A DNA stretch of 64,000 nt from an uncultured Bacteroides sp. (GCF_963677715.1 NZ_OY782495.1:372001-436000), one strand, 5' to 3'; positions 46,011 to 55,412 are shown, counted from the stretch's first letter. A program made the numbers and translations. Notes: generated by a model not told the origin, from the letters alone.

Positions 46011-46042
46011 CGCAAATGTAACATGAGTCGGTTACATTTGCG
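46011..46042 (+). promoter_or_regulatory. 12-bp inverted repeat carrying the operon -7 box
   Basis: CGCAAATGTAAC (46011-46022) and GTTACATTTGCG (46031-46042) are perfect reverse complements with an 8-base spacer. The right arm contains TACATTTG (46033-46040), a consensus -7 box about 29 bases before the first ATG. A dimeric regulator binding here would cover the promoter directly. The left arm carries the mirror-image box. Confidence 0.6.
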
Positions 46043-46068
46043 ATGTATTAACCAATATAAAACAAAGC

Positions 46069-47751
46069 ATGAAGTCCAATTATTTAATGATAGCTGCATT
46101 AATAGCATCTATATCTATGGAATTCGCCTCTTGCTCTAATGAAGAAGGCAACCTCCTTTCACAAACTAAAACCGTACAGTTAAGCGCATCAATCAACAAT
46201 ACAACGGGTACTCGTATTGCAGGTACTCAATGGGAAGGAAGCGAACAAATAGGGCTTTACATGATCAACGGAACCGCCGCCGAATTTACTCCGGAAGAAA
46301 ATGTTGAAAACAGGCTCTTCAACGTGGATTCTAATGGTAAGATGACAGCTGCAAATAGTCTGGATGCTGTCTATCCGGCAGATGGAAGTGCCGTTAAATT
46401 TGTAGCGTACTACCCTTATTCTGCTACGACCGCCAACAATATCTATCAGGTAGACCTTGCCGACGAAAATGTACCTGACCATGATCTTATCTACGCAGCA
46501 CCTACAACCTCTTATGATAAGACACAAGGTGAAAATGCGGTTACACTCGCTTTCGATCATCAACTATCAAAGTTGGTTTTAAACTTTGTTGATGATAATG
46601 ACGTGGCAGCTCAAGGAGTAGAACCAACAATCACTCGTAGCACACAAGCTCAATTCAATCTTTCGACAGGTACACTTTCAGCCATTTCAGCAGAAAAAGC
46701 ACTGGCTATGCCAATGAATCAGGCGCAAGCGGTTTCTTTGATCCTGCCAGGAAAAGAGGGAGAAATTGTTTTTACATACAATAGCAAGAAATATATCTGG
46801 GATACTTCTACAATAACCTTTGAGAAAGATAAACAATATGTTTATACCTTGAAATTAGCAGAGACAGGACAGCCTGAAAATCCGGTTATAGTAGTAGGCT
46901 CTGCCAGCATTACTAATTGGACAAACGGAAATGGTTCAGTAGATCTGGGAGAAGACGAGGAAATTATTCCGGTGAATTATGCAGCTCCCGTTTTCACGGG
47001 AACATTGCAACAAGAAGCCGCCATTTCGGACGCTTCACTAAAAGTAGATTATACCGATGGCAACGGCGCTACGGTAAACGTTACTACCGAAATCAACGGT
47101 GCGGGGGCTCAAGGCATTAATATAGTCAACAAACAAATCACTCTGGATAAAGGAAATGGTTCTTTTACACTGGATATTTCAGGGACACCTTCTGCCACGG
47201 GTGATGTAACTTTCACAATATCCGTAGAAGGTGCAGTTATAGGTAGTGTCAACGCAACAGTGGCAGAGAAAGCAGGTGGAGAAACTGACACTTCGGTTTA
47301 TACCAGCAATATCACACTACCTACTGCCCCAACCACTGCAGTGCAAACCAACGCTTACGGAGGCTTCGTAGAGATAAACGGAACTCAATACAGTTGCCTA
47401 AAATTGGGTTCTAGCAAAAGCTATGGAGTTTACACAACTGAAACGATAAATCAGGGAGCAACGAAACTGTCATTACATATTATTGGCTGGAATGCAAAAA
47501 ATACAAGTTTTAAGATTACCATAAACAATGGCGGAACAATTAATGGCTCTACTTCCATAGAAGATACTGTAGAAAGTGATCCTAACATGACACAGACGGC
47601 TTCTCCTTATGCCTTTACCGTAGATCCTAAAAACACACACTTAAAAACTTACACATTGTCGGGCCTTACCAATGAATCGACCATTACCATTGAAACAATA
47701 GCAGGTGGCACAGATAAACGTACCATTGCTTACGGACTCAATATTGAATAA
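46069..47751 (+). CDS. Fimbrillin-like surface lipoprotein with Ig-like modules
   Basis: A 560-residue lipoprotein: the signal ends in FASC (Cys22), followed by SNEEG, an acidic stretch like the Bacteroides surface-export signal. Residues about 35-275 match the fimbrillin/Mfa-like fold (TRIAGTQWEGSEQIGLYM, YPADGSAVKFVAYYPY, VTLAFDHQLSKLVLNF). A middle Ig/BACON-like module follows (about 305-410), then a C-terminal beta-sandwich (about 420-560) of unknown role. It is first of three tandem paralogues that share the N-terminal half but differ beyond it. It may be a surface or fimbrial component; the C-terminal module has no visible catalytic motif. Confidence 0.8.
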   Translation: MKSNYLMIAALIASISMEFASCSNEEGNLLSQTKTVQLSASINNTTGTRIAGTQWEGSEQIGLYMINGTAAEFTPEENVENRLFNVDSNGKMTAANSLDAVYPADGSAVKFVAYYPYSATTANNIYQVDLADENVPDHDLIYAAPTTSYDKTQGENAVTLAFDHQLSKLVLNFVDDNDVAAQGVEPTITRSTQAQFNLSTGTLSAISAEKALAMPMNQAQAVSLILPGKEGEIVFTYNSKKYIWDTSTITFEKDKQYVYTLKLAETGQPENPVIVVGSASITNWTNGNGSVDLGEDEEIIPVNYAAPVFTGTLQQEAAISDASLKVDYTDGNGATVNVTTEINGAGAQGINIVNKQITLDKGNGSFTLDISGTPSATGDVTFTISVEGAVIGSVNATVAEKAGGETDTSVYTSNITLPTAPTTAVQTNAYGGFVEINGTQYSCLKLGSSKSYGVYTTETINQGATKLSLHIIGWNAKNTSFKITINNGGTINGSTSIEDTVESDPNMTQTASPYAFTVDPKNTHLKTYTLSGLTNESTITIETIAGGTDKRTIAYGLNIE

Positions 47752-47771
47752 ATTAAATTCAAGCCCTAAAC

Positions 47772-47800
47772 AATATTGGCTCCCGAAGGGGGCTGGTATT
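47772..47800 (+). repeat. Intercistronic hairpin
   Basis: A 13-pair stem (with several G-U pairs) and a GAA loop lie 20 bases after the first fimbrillin-like gene. No T-run follows, so it is more likely a transcript-stabilising or processing hairpin than a terminator. Confidence 0.5.
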
Positions 47801-47846
47801 ATTACCTAAAAAGAATAAAGTAACTATTAACATAAAAAAATAAAGA

Positions 47847-49436
47847 ATGATAAAATTTAAACTGTGGAGTGCAGCACTTCTGCTCTCCTTGTTTGCCTGT
47901 AATCAAGAGGAAGTCCAACAATCCATTGGCAACAATGGACAATCTGCCATTCAATTCACTTCAGAATTAAAAGGCGTTGCCCTTACTCGTGCCAACGGAG
48001 CAACATGGACTGCAAACGACTCTATTGGCATATACATGAAAAAAAGCGGAGAAGCTCTTTCCGAGAATTCTTCTATAAATGGAGCTACTAACATTCTCTA
48101 CTCTACTGCAAACGGTGACGGAAACTTCCGTTCTGTAGGAACAGGCATTTATTTCCCGGAAGACGAAAGCCCGGTAGATTTTATTGCTTATTATCCGCAG
48201 CGCACTTTAGAAAATCCATATATATATCCTATAGATATAACAAATCAGAACGATCTTGAAGCTATCGACCTGCTCTATTCAGACAACCTGACGAGTATAA
48301 GCAGCCGCTCAAATGCCTTGAACCTAGCTTTTACTCATCAACTCTCCCGTCTGATTTTCAACGTCAAGAGTACAGACGGAGGCAAACTGACTGACCTGAA
48401 GTTAGAACTTTCAGGAGTAAAGACAAAAGCCTCTTTTACTTTGGCCGACGCTACTATGACACTTGATCAATCTTCAACCGGCACGATCAATGTAAAAACA
48501 AACGTTACAGGCACCACAGCGATCGCTCAAGCGATACTGATACCGGAGAGTTCTGTTGATAAGATCACATTAACCATAGAACTAAACGGTACTAAAAAAC
48601 AATATGCTCTTCCGTTAACTTCTCTCGAAAAGGGACAAGAATATTCTTATAACCTTAATGTGACCGGAGGCAGCACGGAAGTAGATCCTGAGGCTTCTTC
48701 TTACATCCATTGGACAGAGACACCTATAATCACACAAAAGATGTTAGACGGAAACGATTTACTTTATGTAAATAATTATATGCCGAATTCAATGACCGAT
48801 CCTGTATCCGGAGGAAAAATGCGTAACTATAGTATGCTTTACAGCAAAAGCAATAAAATTGCTTACTGGGTGGCTTATCCATTATTTCCAGCTTGTACCG
48901 GTAGCTCCGGGCGTACTGACGCTTGGGATTACGATCCTAGTATTCCTGAAAGTTATCAGGCCGACCTTTCTAGTGGCTTCGGAGGAAACGGTTATGACCG
49001 CGGACATCAGATACCTAGCGGAGACCGTACCTGCGATGCTCCGACCAACCGGACAACATTCTATTATAGCAACATGACTCCTCAAATTGGACAAGGATTA
49101 AACCAATCTATTTGGGCGGAATTGGAAAATCAGGTACGCTCATGGAGAAGTGGAACCGACACGGTGTATGTGGTAACTGGTGCCATGCCTCCTGCCACCA
49201 ATGTAACTTTAATGAAAGAGATGGCTGTACCTGAATATTATTTCAAAGCTATAGCTCGAAGAATAAACGGAGCCTTCACAACAATCGCTTTCAAATTCGA
49301 GAATAAAATTTATTCAGGCTCTTCTTATATGGAACAGGTTATTTCGGTGAAACAACTGGAAGATCTGACTGGATTTACATTCTTCCCTACAATTGATCCT
49401 ACAGTCAAAGCAACACTGGATACATCAAAATGGTAA
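47847..49436 (+). CDS. Fimbrillin-like lipoprotein fused to a DNA/RNA endonuclease
   Basis: A 529-residue lipoprotein (lipobox FAC, Cys18, then NQEE). Residues about 30-275 are the same fimbrillin-like domain as in its neighbours (GATWTANDSIGIYM, VDFIAYYPQ, LAFTHQLSRLIFNV). Residues about 290-529 are a non-specific DNA/RNA endonuclease domain of the Serratia nuclease type: the DRGH motif at 384-387 with His387 as general base, Asn419 in LNQSIW as the metal ligand and Glu427 in AELE. All key residues are present, so it should be active. The predicted place is the cell surface, which suggests degradation of external nucleic acid. Function in feeding, biofilm or defence is inferred. Confidence 0.88.
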   Translation: MIKFKLWSAALLLSLFACNQEEVQQSIGNNGQSAIQFTSELKGVALTRANGATWTANDSIGIYMKKSGEALSENSSINGATNILYSTANGDGNFRSVGTGIYFPEDESPVDFIAYYPQRTLENPYIYPIDITNQNDLEAIDLLYSDNLTSISSRSNALNLAFTHQLSRLIFNVKSTDGGKLTDLKLELSGVKTKASFTLADATMTLDQSSTGTINVKTNVTGTTAIAQAILIPESSVDKITLTIELNGTKKQYALPLTSLEKGQEYSYNLNVTGGSTEVDPEASSYIHWTETPIITQKMLDGNDLLYVNNYMPNSMTDPVSGGKMRNYSMLYSKSNKIAYWVAYPLFPACTGSSGRTDAWDYDPSIPESYQADLSSGFGGNGYDRGHQIPSGDRTCDAPTNRTTFYYSNMTPQIGQGLNQSIWAELENQVRSWRSGTDTVYVVTGAMPPATNVTLMKEMAVPEYYFKAIARRINGAFTTIAFKFENKIYSGSSYMEQVISVKQLEDLTGFTFFPTIDPTVKATLDTSKW

Positions 49437-49496
49437 AAGATCAATTTTATTGACTAAACAACATAAAAAGCTAATCAAATAAAATCAAAAATAAAA

Positions 49497-50921
49497 ATGA
49501 AAATTAAAAACTTAATTTATCTCACAGCCATAGCATCTATTATTTTATCTAGTTGTACGAACGAAGACGATCACCAAGAATTGCCAACCAACCTTGCCAT
49601 TTCTTTCAGTACAACCATCGCTTCAAACACCCGTGCTACAGGTAGCACATGGACTGAAGGCGACAAAGTAGGTGTTTTCATGATCCCTCAAGGTGGAACA
49701 TTGGACGCTGCTCTGGCATCAAACAAAAAATATTCGGCCTCTGCTACAGGCGAACTTACTTATGATTCAGAAGATCAGGCCATCTACTTTCCATCAGATG
49801 GCAGCAAAGTAGATTTCGTGACTTACTACCCCTACACAACAGTAGCTAATAACCAAATAGCTGTTAACGTAACAGATCAAACTTCGCAAGAAAGTATTGA
49901 TCTGATGTATGCTCCTACAAAAAGCGGATTCAGCAATACCACTTTGGGAAAGGTAAACCTGAACTTCACTCATCAATTAACACATATGGTTTTAAATATA
50001 ACCAAAGCATCAAATGTGAGTTTAGATAATTTTGGAGTAAAATTGCTAGGTACTGAAACTAAAGCGACATTCGATTTGGCTACCGGTACTTTAAACGTAA
50101 CAAGCGGAAATACCTCAGGAATAGCCTACAAAGTAGTAGACAAAGGCAACAATCAATTACAAGCAGAAGCTATTGTTTTGCCCAGCACCAAACTAGGAGA
50201 TGATGCTGCTATTGAATTCACTATTGGCTCACAAACATTCAAACAAAGTTTGGCCGGAAGTTCATTAAATTCGGCCAGTGACTATAGCTATAATGTGAAC
50301 ATATCAGACAATGACGGAAAACCGGTAGTGGTAATAGGTCAAGCTACAATTACTGACTGGATTACCGTTTTAGGCGATGACATCAACATTGATCCGGAAA
50401 GTGGAACGACCGATCCGACTACAGGCGTTGGAGAAACAATCTTCACAGAGACTTTCGGAACAGTAGAAAAGAAAGATAATGGATACTGGCCGGCAATTAA
50501 TGAATTTACCGGTTGGGACAACAGTACTTTCACATTCACTGATAATTACTTAACAAGCGATTACAGCACAGCCAGCGTTCGTAGTACTTCGACTATGGAT
50601 AGCCACGTGTGGTTTGCAGCTGGTAAAGATGCCGGATTACAAATATCAGGTTTCAACACTACCGGCTACACGAACATGAAGTTATCTTACAGTATTGCGG
50701 CAAATGCGGCAGGCAATCAAAATACAATCCAAGTGAAATGCGGCGATATGACAATGACTGTGCCGAGTCTGGAATTCTCCGGCATAAATACTTATCAAAC
50801 AGTCGAATTGAGTAATTTGCCTGAAGGCATAACTTCTATTGAATTTATTTCTTCTGCAAGTACAAACACAGCAGGCTACCGCATTGATAATGTGACGTTA
50901 GTAGGTACAAAAATAATTTAA
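49497..50921 (+). CDS. Fimbrillin-like surface lipoprotein with C-terminal beta-sandwich
   Basis: A 474-residue lipoprotein (lipobox SSC, Cys20, followed by the acidic TNEDD). Residues about 30-290 are the shared fimbrillin-like domain (TRATGSTWTEGDKVGVFM, VDFVTYYPY, LNFTHQLTHMVLNI). After a linker, residues about 320-474 form a jelly-roll-like domain beginning ETIFTETFG and ending RIDNVTLVG, of the kind often attached to secreted Bacteroidota enzymes and possibly ligand-binding. It is last of the three paralogues, 60 bases after the nuclease gene, and a terminator follows. No catalytic residues were recognised. Confidence 0.8.
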   Translation: MKIKNLIYLTAIASIILSSCTNEDDHQELPTNLAISFSTTIASNTRATGSTWTEGDKVGVFMIPQGGTLDAALASNKKYSASATGELTYDSEDQAIYFPSDGSKVDFVTYYPYTTVANNQIAVNVTDQTSQESIDLMYAPTKSGFSNTTLGKVNLNFTHQLTHMVLNITKASNVSLDNFGVKLLGTETKATFDLATGTLNVTSGNTSGIAYKVVDKGNNQLQAEAIVLPSTKLGDDAAIEFTIGSQTFKQSLAGSSLNSASDYSYNVNISDNDGKPVVVIGQATITDWITVLGDDINIDPESGTTDPTTGVGETIFTETFGTVEKKDNGYWPAINEFTGWDNSTFTFTDNYLTSDYSTASVRSTSTMDSHVWFAAGKDAGLQISGFNTTGYTNMKLSYSIAANAAGNQNTIQVKCGDMTMTVPSLEFSGINTYQTVELSNLPEGITSIEFISSASTNTAGYRIDNVTLVGTKII

Positions 50922-50926
50922 TATGG

Positions 50927-50970
50927 AAGTTCGTCCAAGCTTAAAGTAAAAGTTTGGACAAACTTTTTTT
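50927..50970 (+). terminator. Terminator of the fimbrillin-like operon
   Basis: Arms 50927-50942 and 50950-50965 pair at 14 of 16 positions, followed by seven T (50964-50970). The rest of the gap to 51247 has no gene I can support. Confidence 0.8.
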
Positions 50971-51247
50971 ACGGGTTTCCGTTAAAACTCAAGACTTCAA
51001 ATCATTCTTTGAGAAATAAAAAAAAACTTTTCCAATCCAAAAATCATTTTTCTTATCCAATTTTCCATAACCTAGCGAAACAGATCGCCGTCATCCGAAT
51101 GCTGTGGGCAATTATCGTCTGGCAAAGACTATACAATATCAATTACTGGCGCGGCCTTCTTCTTTTATTCCTAAATGAAAATAACGCTTTAATTACCGAA
51201 AGATGCCATCGATTTATATTATGAGCATCAGTCAGGTTCGAATATAT

Positions 51248-51733
51248 CTATTTAAAACGATCATCGGAACGTAGTTGTGAAATATCTACCGGCTTCGTCT
51301 CGGCTAGCCAACCAATTTTAACATCCATCTGATTATCGTATTTAGGGTAAAAGGGCTTAATATCTATTACAGGAGTGCCGTCGAGCATATCGGCTTTCTC
51401 AAAATAAACGATATTTCCTTCTATTCTCTTGAGTGGAACGATGGATATGCCTATTTTGTTAGGGCGTTTAGGTGCTCGTGTGGCAAACACGCCGTGTGAC
51501 TTGGTATCCATAAAGGGTATTAATTGCAGTACATAACCTTCCACTTTATGGAATTGATAGATTAAAATAATATGCGAAAAACCTTCAAGATCTTTAAGCC
51601 CTTCTGCATATTTCTCCTCTAATACCACATAAGCTTCAATGCCTATAGCTCCCGTGGGTTGAACGGGCATTCCTTCAATGCATGTATGCGGCGAATGTAT
51701 TATGCCAATAGGTTCCAGTGTGATTGATTCCAT
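51248..51733 (-). CDS. trmO: tRNA methyltransferase TrmO (TsaA family)
   Basis: A 161-residue beta-barrel SAM-dependent enzyme that N6-methylates t6A37 in tRNA-Thr. Family hallmarks are the opening LEPIGIIHSPHT (about 5-16), HKVEGYVLQLIPFM, RAPKRPNKIGISIVPL (about 88-103) and DGTPVIDIKPFYPKYD (about 120-135). Length is typical of the short bacterial form. It is transcribed alone, facing the fimbrillin-like operon. Confidence 0.92.
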   Translation of the reverse strand: MESITLEPIGIIHSPHTCIEGMPVQPTGAIGIEAYVVLEEKYAEGLKDLEGFSHIILIYQFHKVEGYVLQLIPFMDTKSHGVFATRAPKRPNKIGISIVPLKRIEGNIVYFEKADMLDGTPVIDIKPFYPKYDNQMDVKIGWLAETKPVDISQLRSDDRFK

Positions 51734-51922
51734 CTTTTTATCTATTAATTAATTTTCATAAAAAGCAAAAATAAAGCCAAACTTATAGATTGCTGATAAT
51801 CAATATATTAATATTTTGAAGGAAGTTGATATTCTTCAATTAGGTAGGTTAAACGGAAGAGAATAAACGAAAATGTAGAAACGGAAAATTAACATATCAA
51901 AATAGATATAATTAATTTCTTT

Positions 51923-53188
51923 TTATTCTATACCGATTTGATTTACATCAATACTGTAAACCTCGTCACTCGGAGATACATAAATACCATTACGGATACA
52001 ACCTCCGACAATATAGAGTTTGTCTTCAAAATAAAAAAGTCCGGCATTTTCCAGATTCAAAGCAATAGAATATATCCTTAATGAGTTATCATCCACATTA
52101 TAAACCTGTAAATTTCTATTCTCATAAATATAAATCAAATTCCCGTTAGTTGCCAATCCCGGATAAGAAACTCCTTCGTGCAAATCACGCAAATGCTTCC
52201 ACTCTCCTACTGACAAGTCATAACTCTCTATTCCCCACATGGGAGCGGTACGGGAACCTCCAAAAAAATAGACAGAATGTCCCTTTACAATACCGTTCAT
52301 CTCCCGGCATTTCTCTTTAGGAATTGTTCCCATGTCATACCAAATTCCCTTTTTCAAATCAAGAGCATGGATTTTGTCAGAGAAAACTTTCTCCTTTACC
52401 GAACCACCCATCACATACAAGTAATCATTATAGATGAACGAAGTAAAATTAACTGCCTGATGAGGATTAACAGGATCAACATACAAGGTATCTTTATCCA
52501 TGTCGTAAACCTCCATCGTAGCATCCGTATATTCAATTTTACGATTAGCAGAATATATTTTCCCACCTAACACGAAAATCTTATCATTATATAAATAAGC
52601 CGTATGGCAAGCACGGGGAGTGAATTTTTGCTTATCTTTCGTCCACGAATCATTGGCAATATCATATACATACATATCTGTAGAATGATACTTCCAAGCT
52701 TCTGTGCCCATTTTCGTTTTCCCAATAACAAGTTTTATATTTGTTTCATCTCCCGCAATCACATAAATCTTTCCTCCCGACAAAAATGAGCCGAAAGAAT
52801 AAAGGGGCTTTGGCAACGAAGATAACGGAGTATAATTCAAAAAAAGAATTCCTCTTTCTGCCGTAACCGCCACCTCACCTAACCTATATGGCAATTCATA
52901 CATAAATACACGGTAACCACTATGTTTCAAGTCCCGGAGAGTACATTTTACTTGTTGATATCCAATGTATGAAAAGATGATAGTATCATTCGCACTAAAT
53001 TTATCCAAGCCCGGTAGATCAAATGTTCCATTTTTGTCTGTAGTGCCTAAACCTATGGCCTCTTTTTGCATATAAATATTTGCCCCTACTAACGTATGAT
53101 TCGTTTTTCCATCAAAAACCGAACCCTTCGTTTGAGAATTAAGAGTGAATATATTAAAGAAAACGATACTTATAATTACCAATAGCAT
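51923..53188 (-). CDS. Exported kelch-repeat protein with carboxypeptidase-like domain
   Basis: A 421-residue exported protein with a signal peptide (about 1-18). Residues about 20-95 form a carboxypeptidase-regulatory-like beta-sandwich (GSVFDGKTNHTLVGANIYM, TDKNGTFDLPGL, IIFSYIGYQ). From about 115 on there are six or so kelch-type beta-propeller blades (GGKIYVIAGDE, NDKIFVLGGKIY, NDYLYVMGGSVK, GHSVYFFGGSR, EDKLYIVGGCI). A GGAGG ribosome site precedes the ATG at 53188. The ligand is unknown. It is transcribed alone. Confidence 0.85.
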   Translation of the reverse strand: MLLVIISIVFFNIFTLNSQTKGSVFDGKTNHTLVGANIYMQKEAIGLGTTDKNGTFDLPGLDKFSANDTIIFSYIGYQQVKCTLRDLKHSGYRVFMYELPYRLGEVAVTAERGILFLNYTPLSSLPKPLYSFGSFLSGGKIYVIAGDETNIKLVIGKTKMGTEAWKYHSTDMYVYDIANDSWTKDKQKFTPRACHTAYLYNDKIFVLGGKIYSANRKIEYTDATMEVYDMDKDTLYVDPVNPHQAVNFTSFIYNDYLYVMGGSVKEKVFSDKIHALDLKKGIWYDMGTIPKEKCREMNGIVKGHSVYFFGGSRTAPMWGIESYDLSVGEWKHLRDLHEGVSYPGLATNGNLIYIYENRNLQVYNVDDNSLRIYSIALNLENAGLFYFEDKLYIVGGCIRNGIYVSPSDEVYSIDVNQIGIE

Positions 53189-53342
53189 ATCATTCCTCCT
53201 ATAATTAAAAGCCTATATATAAAGCCATTATTGCCTAGTGGAAATGAGAAAATAAACTCTGGACCAGATAAACAAACCGGACATTTGGTTAAGCTACATT
53301 TGATAAATAAACATTTTTATCATTTATTTGTTTCCAGAGAAC

Positions 53343-53460
53343 CTAAACATTGAAATTGATGAATGCCGAATGCTTTTTTCGACTATACAAAATCTCTATG
53401 AATTCAAATAGTCCTATTCTCATTTGTTGCCCTGAAATCAATTTATAGCTTATGCCACCA
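53343..53460 (-). pseudogene. IS3-family OrfB transposase, C-terminal fragment
   Basis: A minus-strand frame ending at the TAG at 53343-53345 reads GLFEFIEILYSRKKHSAF near its end. This resembles the C-terminus of IS3-group transposases, where the last catalytic region is followed by an F-x-Y-I-E-x-x-Y-N-R-x-R-x-H-S-A type segment. No catalytic DDE residues are in the fragment. It lies on the same strand and in the right order after the OrfA remnant at 53579-53839, so both probably come from one element that lost its middle. Confidence 0.6.
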
Positions 53461-53578
53461 TAATTTTAAATAAGAATTGGCTATTCTTTGTGTGCTATAG
53501 AATGGATGTCTGTTGCATTGTTCATTTGAATTTATGCGCAAAGATAAGGCCTTAAAGACAAACAAGTAAAAGCAAAGA

Positions 53579-53839
53579 CTATTTTTGATACAGGTCAGCT
53601 GAATAACGACTGAAAATAATGTCCCGCGTTTTTTTTAAAATGTTATTTTCCATCTCAATATCACATATGCTCAGACAGTTTCTTTTTCCATGCCGAACAT
53701 ATTCTTATCGCCGACGATAAACTAAGGTAGTACTTACACCAAGTTCATGGGCTAAACCACTGGCATTCTTTCTCTCAGAATTTAATGTCACGGCATTCTC
53801 CATAAAGAGAGAATTGTACTGTTTTCTCTCTTTTTTCAT
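53579..53839 (-). pseudogene. IS3-family OrfA remnant with internal stop
   Basis: The frame from the ATG at 53839 starts MKKERKQYNSLFMENAV and continues LAHELGVSTTLVYRRR, the N-terminal helix-turn-helix of IS3/IS911-type OrfA proteins. A TAA (where a Lys codon is usual) then interrupts it. The same frame goes on with EYVRHGK and MENNILKKTRDIIFSRYS, matching the leucine-zipper end of OrfA. The part between these looks shortened, so this is a dead copy with a deletion and a stop. Confidence 0.75.
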
Positions 53840-53925
53840 TTGGTAAAGTTAAACTTTTTATGCTTAACTAAATGCACGCCTAAAGTTAGATATTCCAAAA
53901 GAGAGTTTATAACACATATTTTAGT

Positions 53926-53933
53926 TACCTTTG
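53926..53933 (+). promoter_or_regulatory. -7 box of the MATE exporter gene
   Basis: TACCTTTG on the plus strand, 66 bases before the start codon. No good -33 TTTG is seen at standard distance. Confidence 0.4.
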
Positions 53934-53999
53934 ATCGATTTTGTTGAAGTATAGATAAAAAGAGTTACTTACCGGCCAATTGATTATACAATATATTTT

Positions 54000-55355
54000 A
54001 TGGAGATAGGAGTAAAAAACCTAACGAAAGGTCCCATTCGCCGCCAGCTATTCAATCTGGCAATGCCAATCATGGCTACCTCTTTTATTCAGATGACGTA
54101 TAGCCTCACCGATATGGCTTGGGTGGGTAGATTAGGTAGCGAATCGGTAGCTGCCATAGGCTCTGTAGGGATTTTAATGTGGATGTCCGCATCTATATCT
54201 CTACTTAGCAAAGTCGGATCAGAAGTTAGTGTGGGGCAATCGATCGGAGCAGCTAACATGGAAGATGCCAGGAACTTTGCTTCACACAATGTTTCCATCG
54301 CATTACTCATTTCTATTATTTGCGGAGCTGTCCTCTTTCTTCTGGCACAACCTATCATTAGCATATATGAGTTAAAAGAGCCTATCACGAGAAATGCCAT
54401 TTCCTACCTGAAGATTGTATCCACAGCATTACCTTTCATCTTTCTATCGGCTGCTTTTACAGGTATTTATAACGCAGCAGGAAGAAGTAAGATTCCTTTT
54501 TTCATTAGTGGTGCCGGATTAATTTTAAACATTCTTCTTGATCCGCTTTTTATTTTCGGCTTTCACTTAGGAACAAACGGCGCAGCTTATGCTACCTGGG
54601 TCTCTCAAGCCGGCGTACTAGGTCTTTTTATCTACCAGTTACGCTATAGAGACGTGTTATTGGGACGCTTTCCCTTCTTTACATATCTACATAAAAGATA
54701 TACCTATAAAATAATAAAACTAGGACTACCAGTTGCAATATTTAATACATTATTTGCATTCGTAAATATGTTTCTTTGCCGAACAGCCTCTGAACTAGGG
54801 GGACATATTGGGTTAATGACACTTACCACAGGCGCACAAATTGAAGCCATCACTTGGAATACATCGCAAGGATTCTCTACGGCGTTGAGTGCTTTCATAG
54901 CCCAAAATTATGCGGCAGGTCGCATAGAAAGAGTCATTAAAGCCTGGCATACCACCTTATGGATGACTTTAACCTTCGGTTCTTTCTGCACACTATTATT
55001 TGTGTTTTTAGGCAATCAAATCTTTTCAATTTTTGTTCCGGAGCCACAGGCCTATTTATCGGGGGGAGAATATCTGCGCATATCAGGTTACTCTCAACTT
55101 TTTATGATGCTGGAAATTACCACTCAAGGCATTTTTTATGGAATTGGGCGTACAGTACCTCCTGCAATAATCAGTGTTATTTTTAATTATATGAGAATTC
55201 CATTGGCTCTCATTTTCGCTCAATTAGGTATGGGTGTTGAAGGAATATGGTGGGCAATAAGTTCAACAAGTGTGGCTAAAGGGCTAATCTTGGCTATTTG
55301 GTTCACAATAATAAGAAAAAAAGCGCTAAACAGTAAACATTTTATAAGTAGATAA
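54000..55355 (+). CDS. MATE family efflux transporter
   Basis: A 451-residue inner membrane antiporter with 12 predicted helices in two homologous halves, beginning GPIRRQLFNLAMPIMATSFIQMTYSLTDMAWVGRLG, which is the usual MATE opening. Members expel cationic drugs or metabolites with sodium or protons. The second half starts about residue 230 (IIKLGLPVAIFNTLFAFVNM). It is transcribed alone, just downstream of the IS3 remnants. Substrates cannot be told from sequence. Confidence 0.93.
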   Translation: MEIGVKNLTKGPIRRQLFNLAMPIMATSFIQMTYSLTDMAWVGRLGSESVAAIGSVGILMWMSASISLLSKVGSEVSVGQSIGAANMEDARNFASHNVSIALLISIICGAVLFLLAQPIISIYELKEPITRNAISYLKIVSTALPFIFLSAAFTGIYNAAGRSKIPFFISGAGLILNILLDPLFIFGFHLGTNGAAYATWVSQAGVLGLFIYQLRYRDVLLGRFPFFTYLHKRYTYKIIKLGLPVAIFNTLFAFVNMFLCRTASELGGHIGLMTLTTGAQIEAITWNTSQGFSTALSAFIAQNYAAGRIERVIKAWHTTLWMTLTFGSFCTLLFVFLGNQIFSIFVPEPQAYLSGGEYLRISGYSQLFMMLEITTQGIFYGIGRTVPPAIISVIFNYMRIPLALIFAQLGMGVEGIWWAISSTSVAKGLILAIWFTIIRKKALNSKHFISR

Positions 55356-55412
55356 CTATCTGTATATCATTGAATTGCATTTAACATTTGTTTTTTTATT
55401 CCTAGCCCATAT

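Noticed and set aside
45854-46042. Phase-variable invertible promoter before the fimbrillin-like operon
   Set aside because: Each inverted repeat has a spacer of only 8-19 bases, too short for the usual invertible promoter segments, the two repeats do not match each other, and no invertase gene is nearby.
51009-51224. Plus-strand open frame of 71 codons after the fimbrillin-like operon
   Set aside because: It starts at TTG without a ribosome site, follows a strong terminator and has no recognisable motif.
51228-51245. GGTTCGAAT resembling a tRNA T-loop
   Set aside because: No flanking stem pairs, anticodon arm or acceptor stem could be made.
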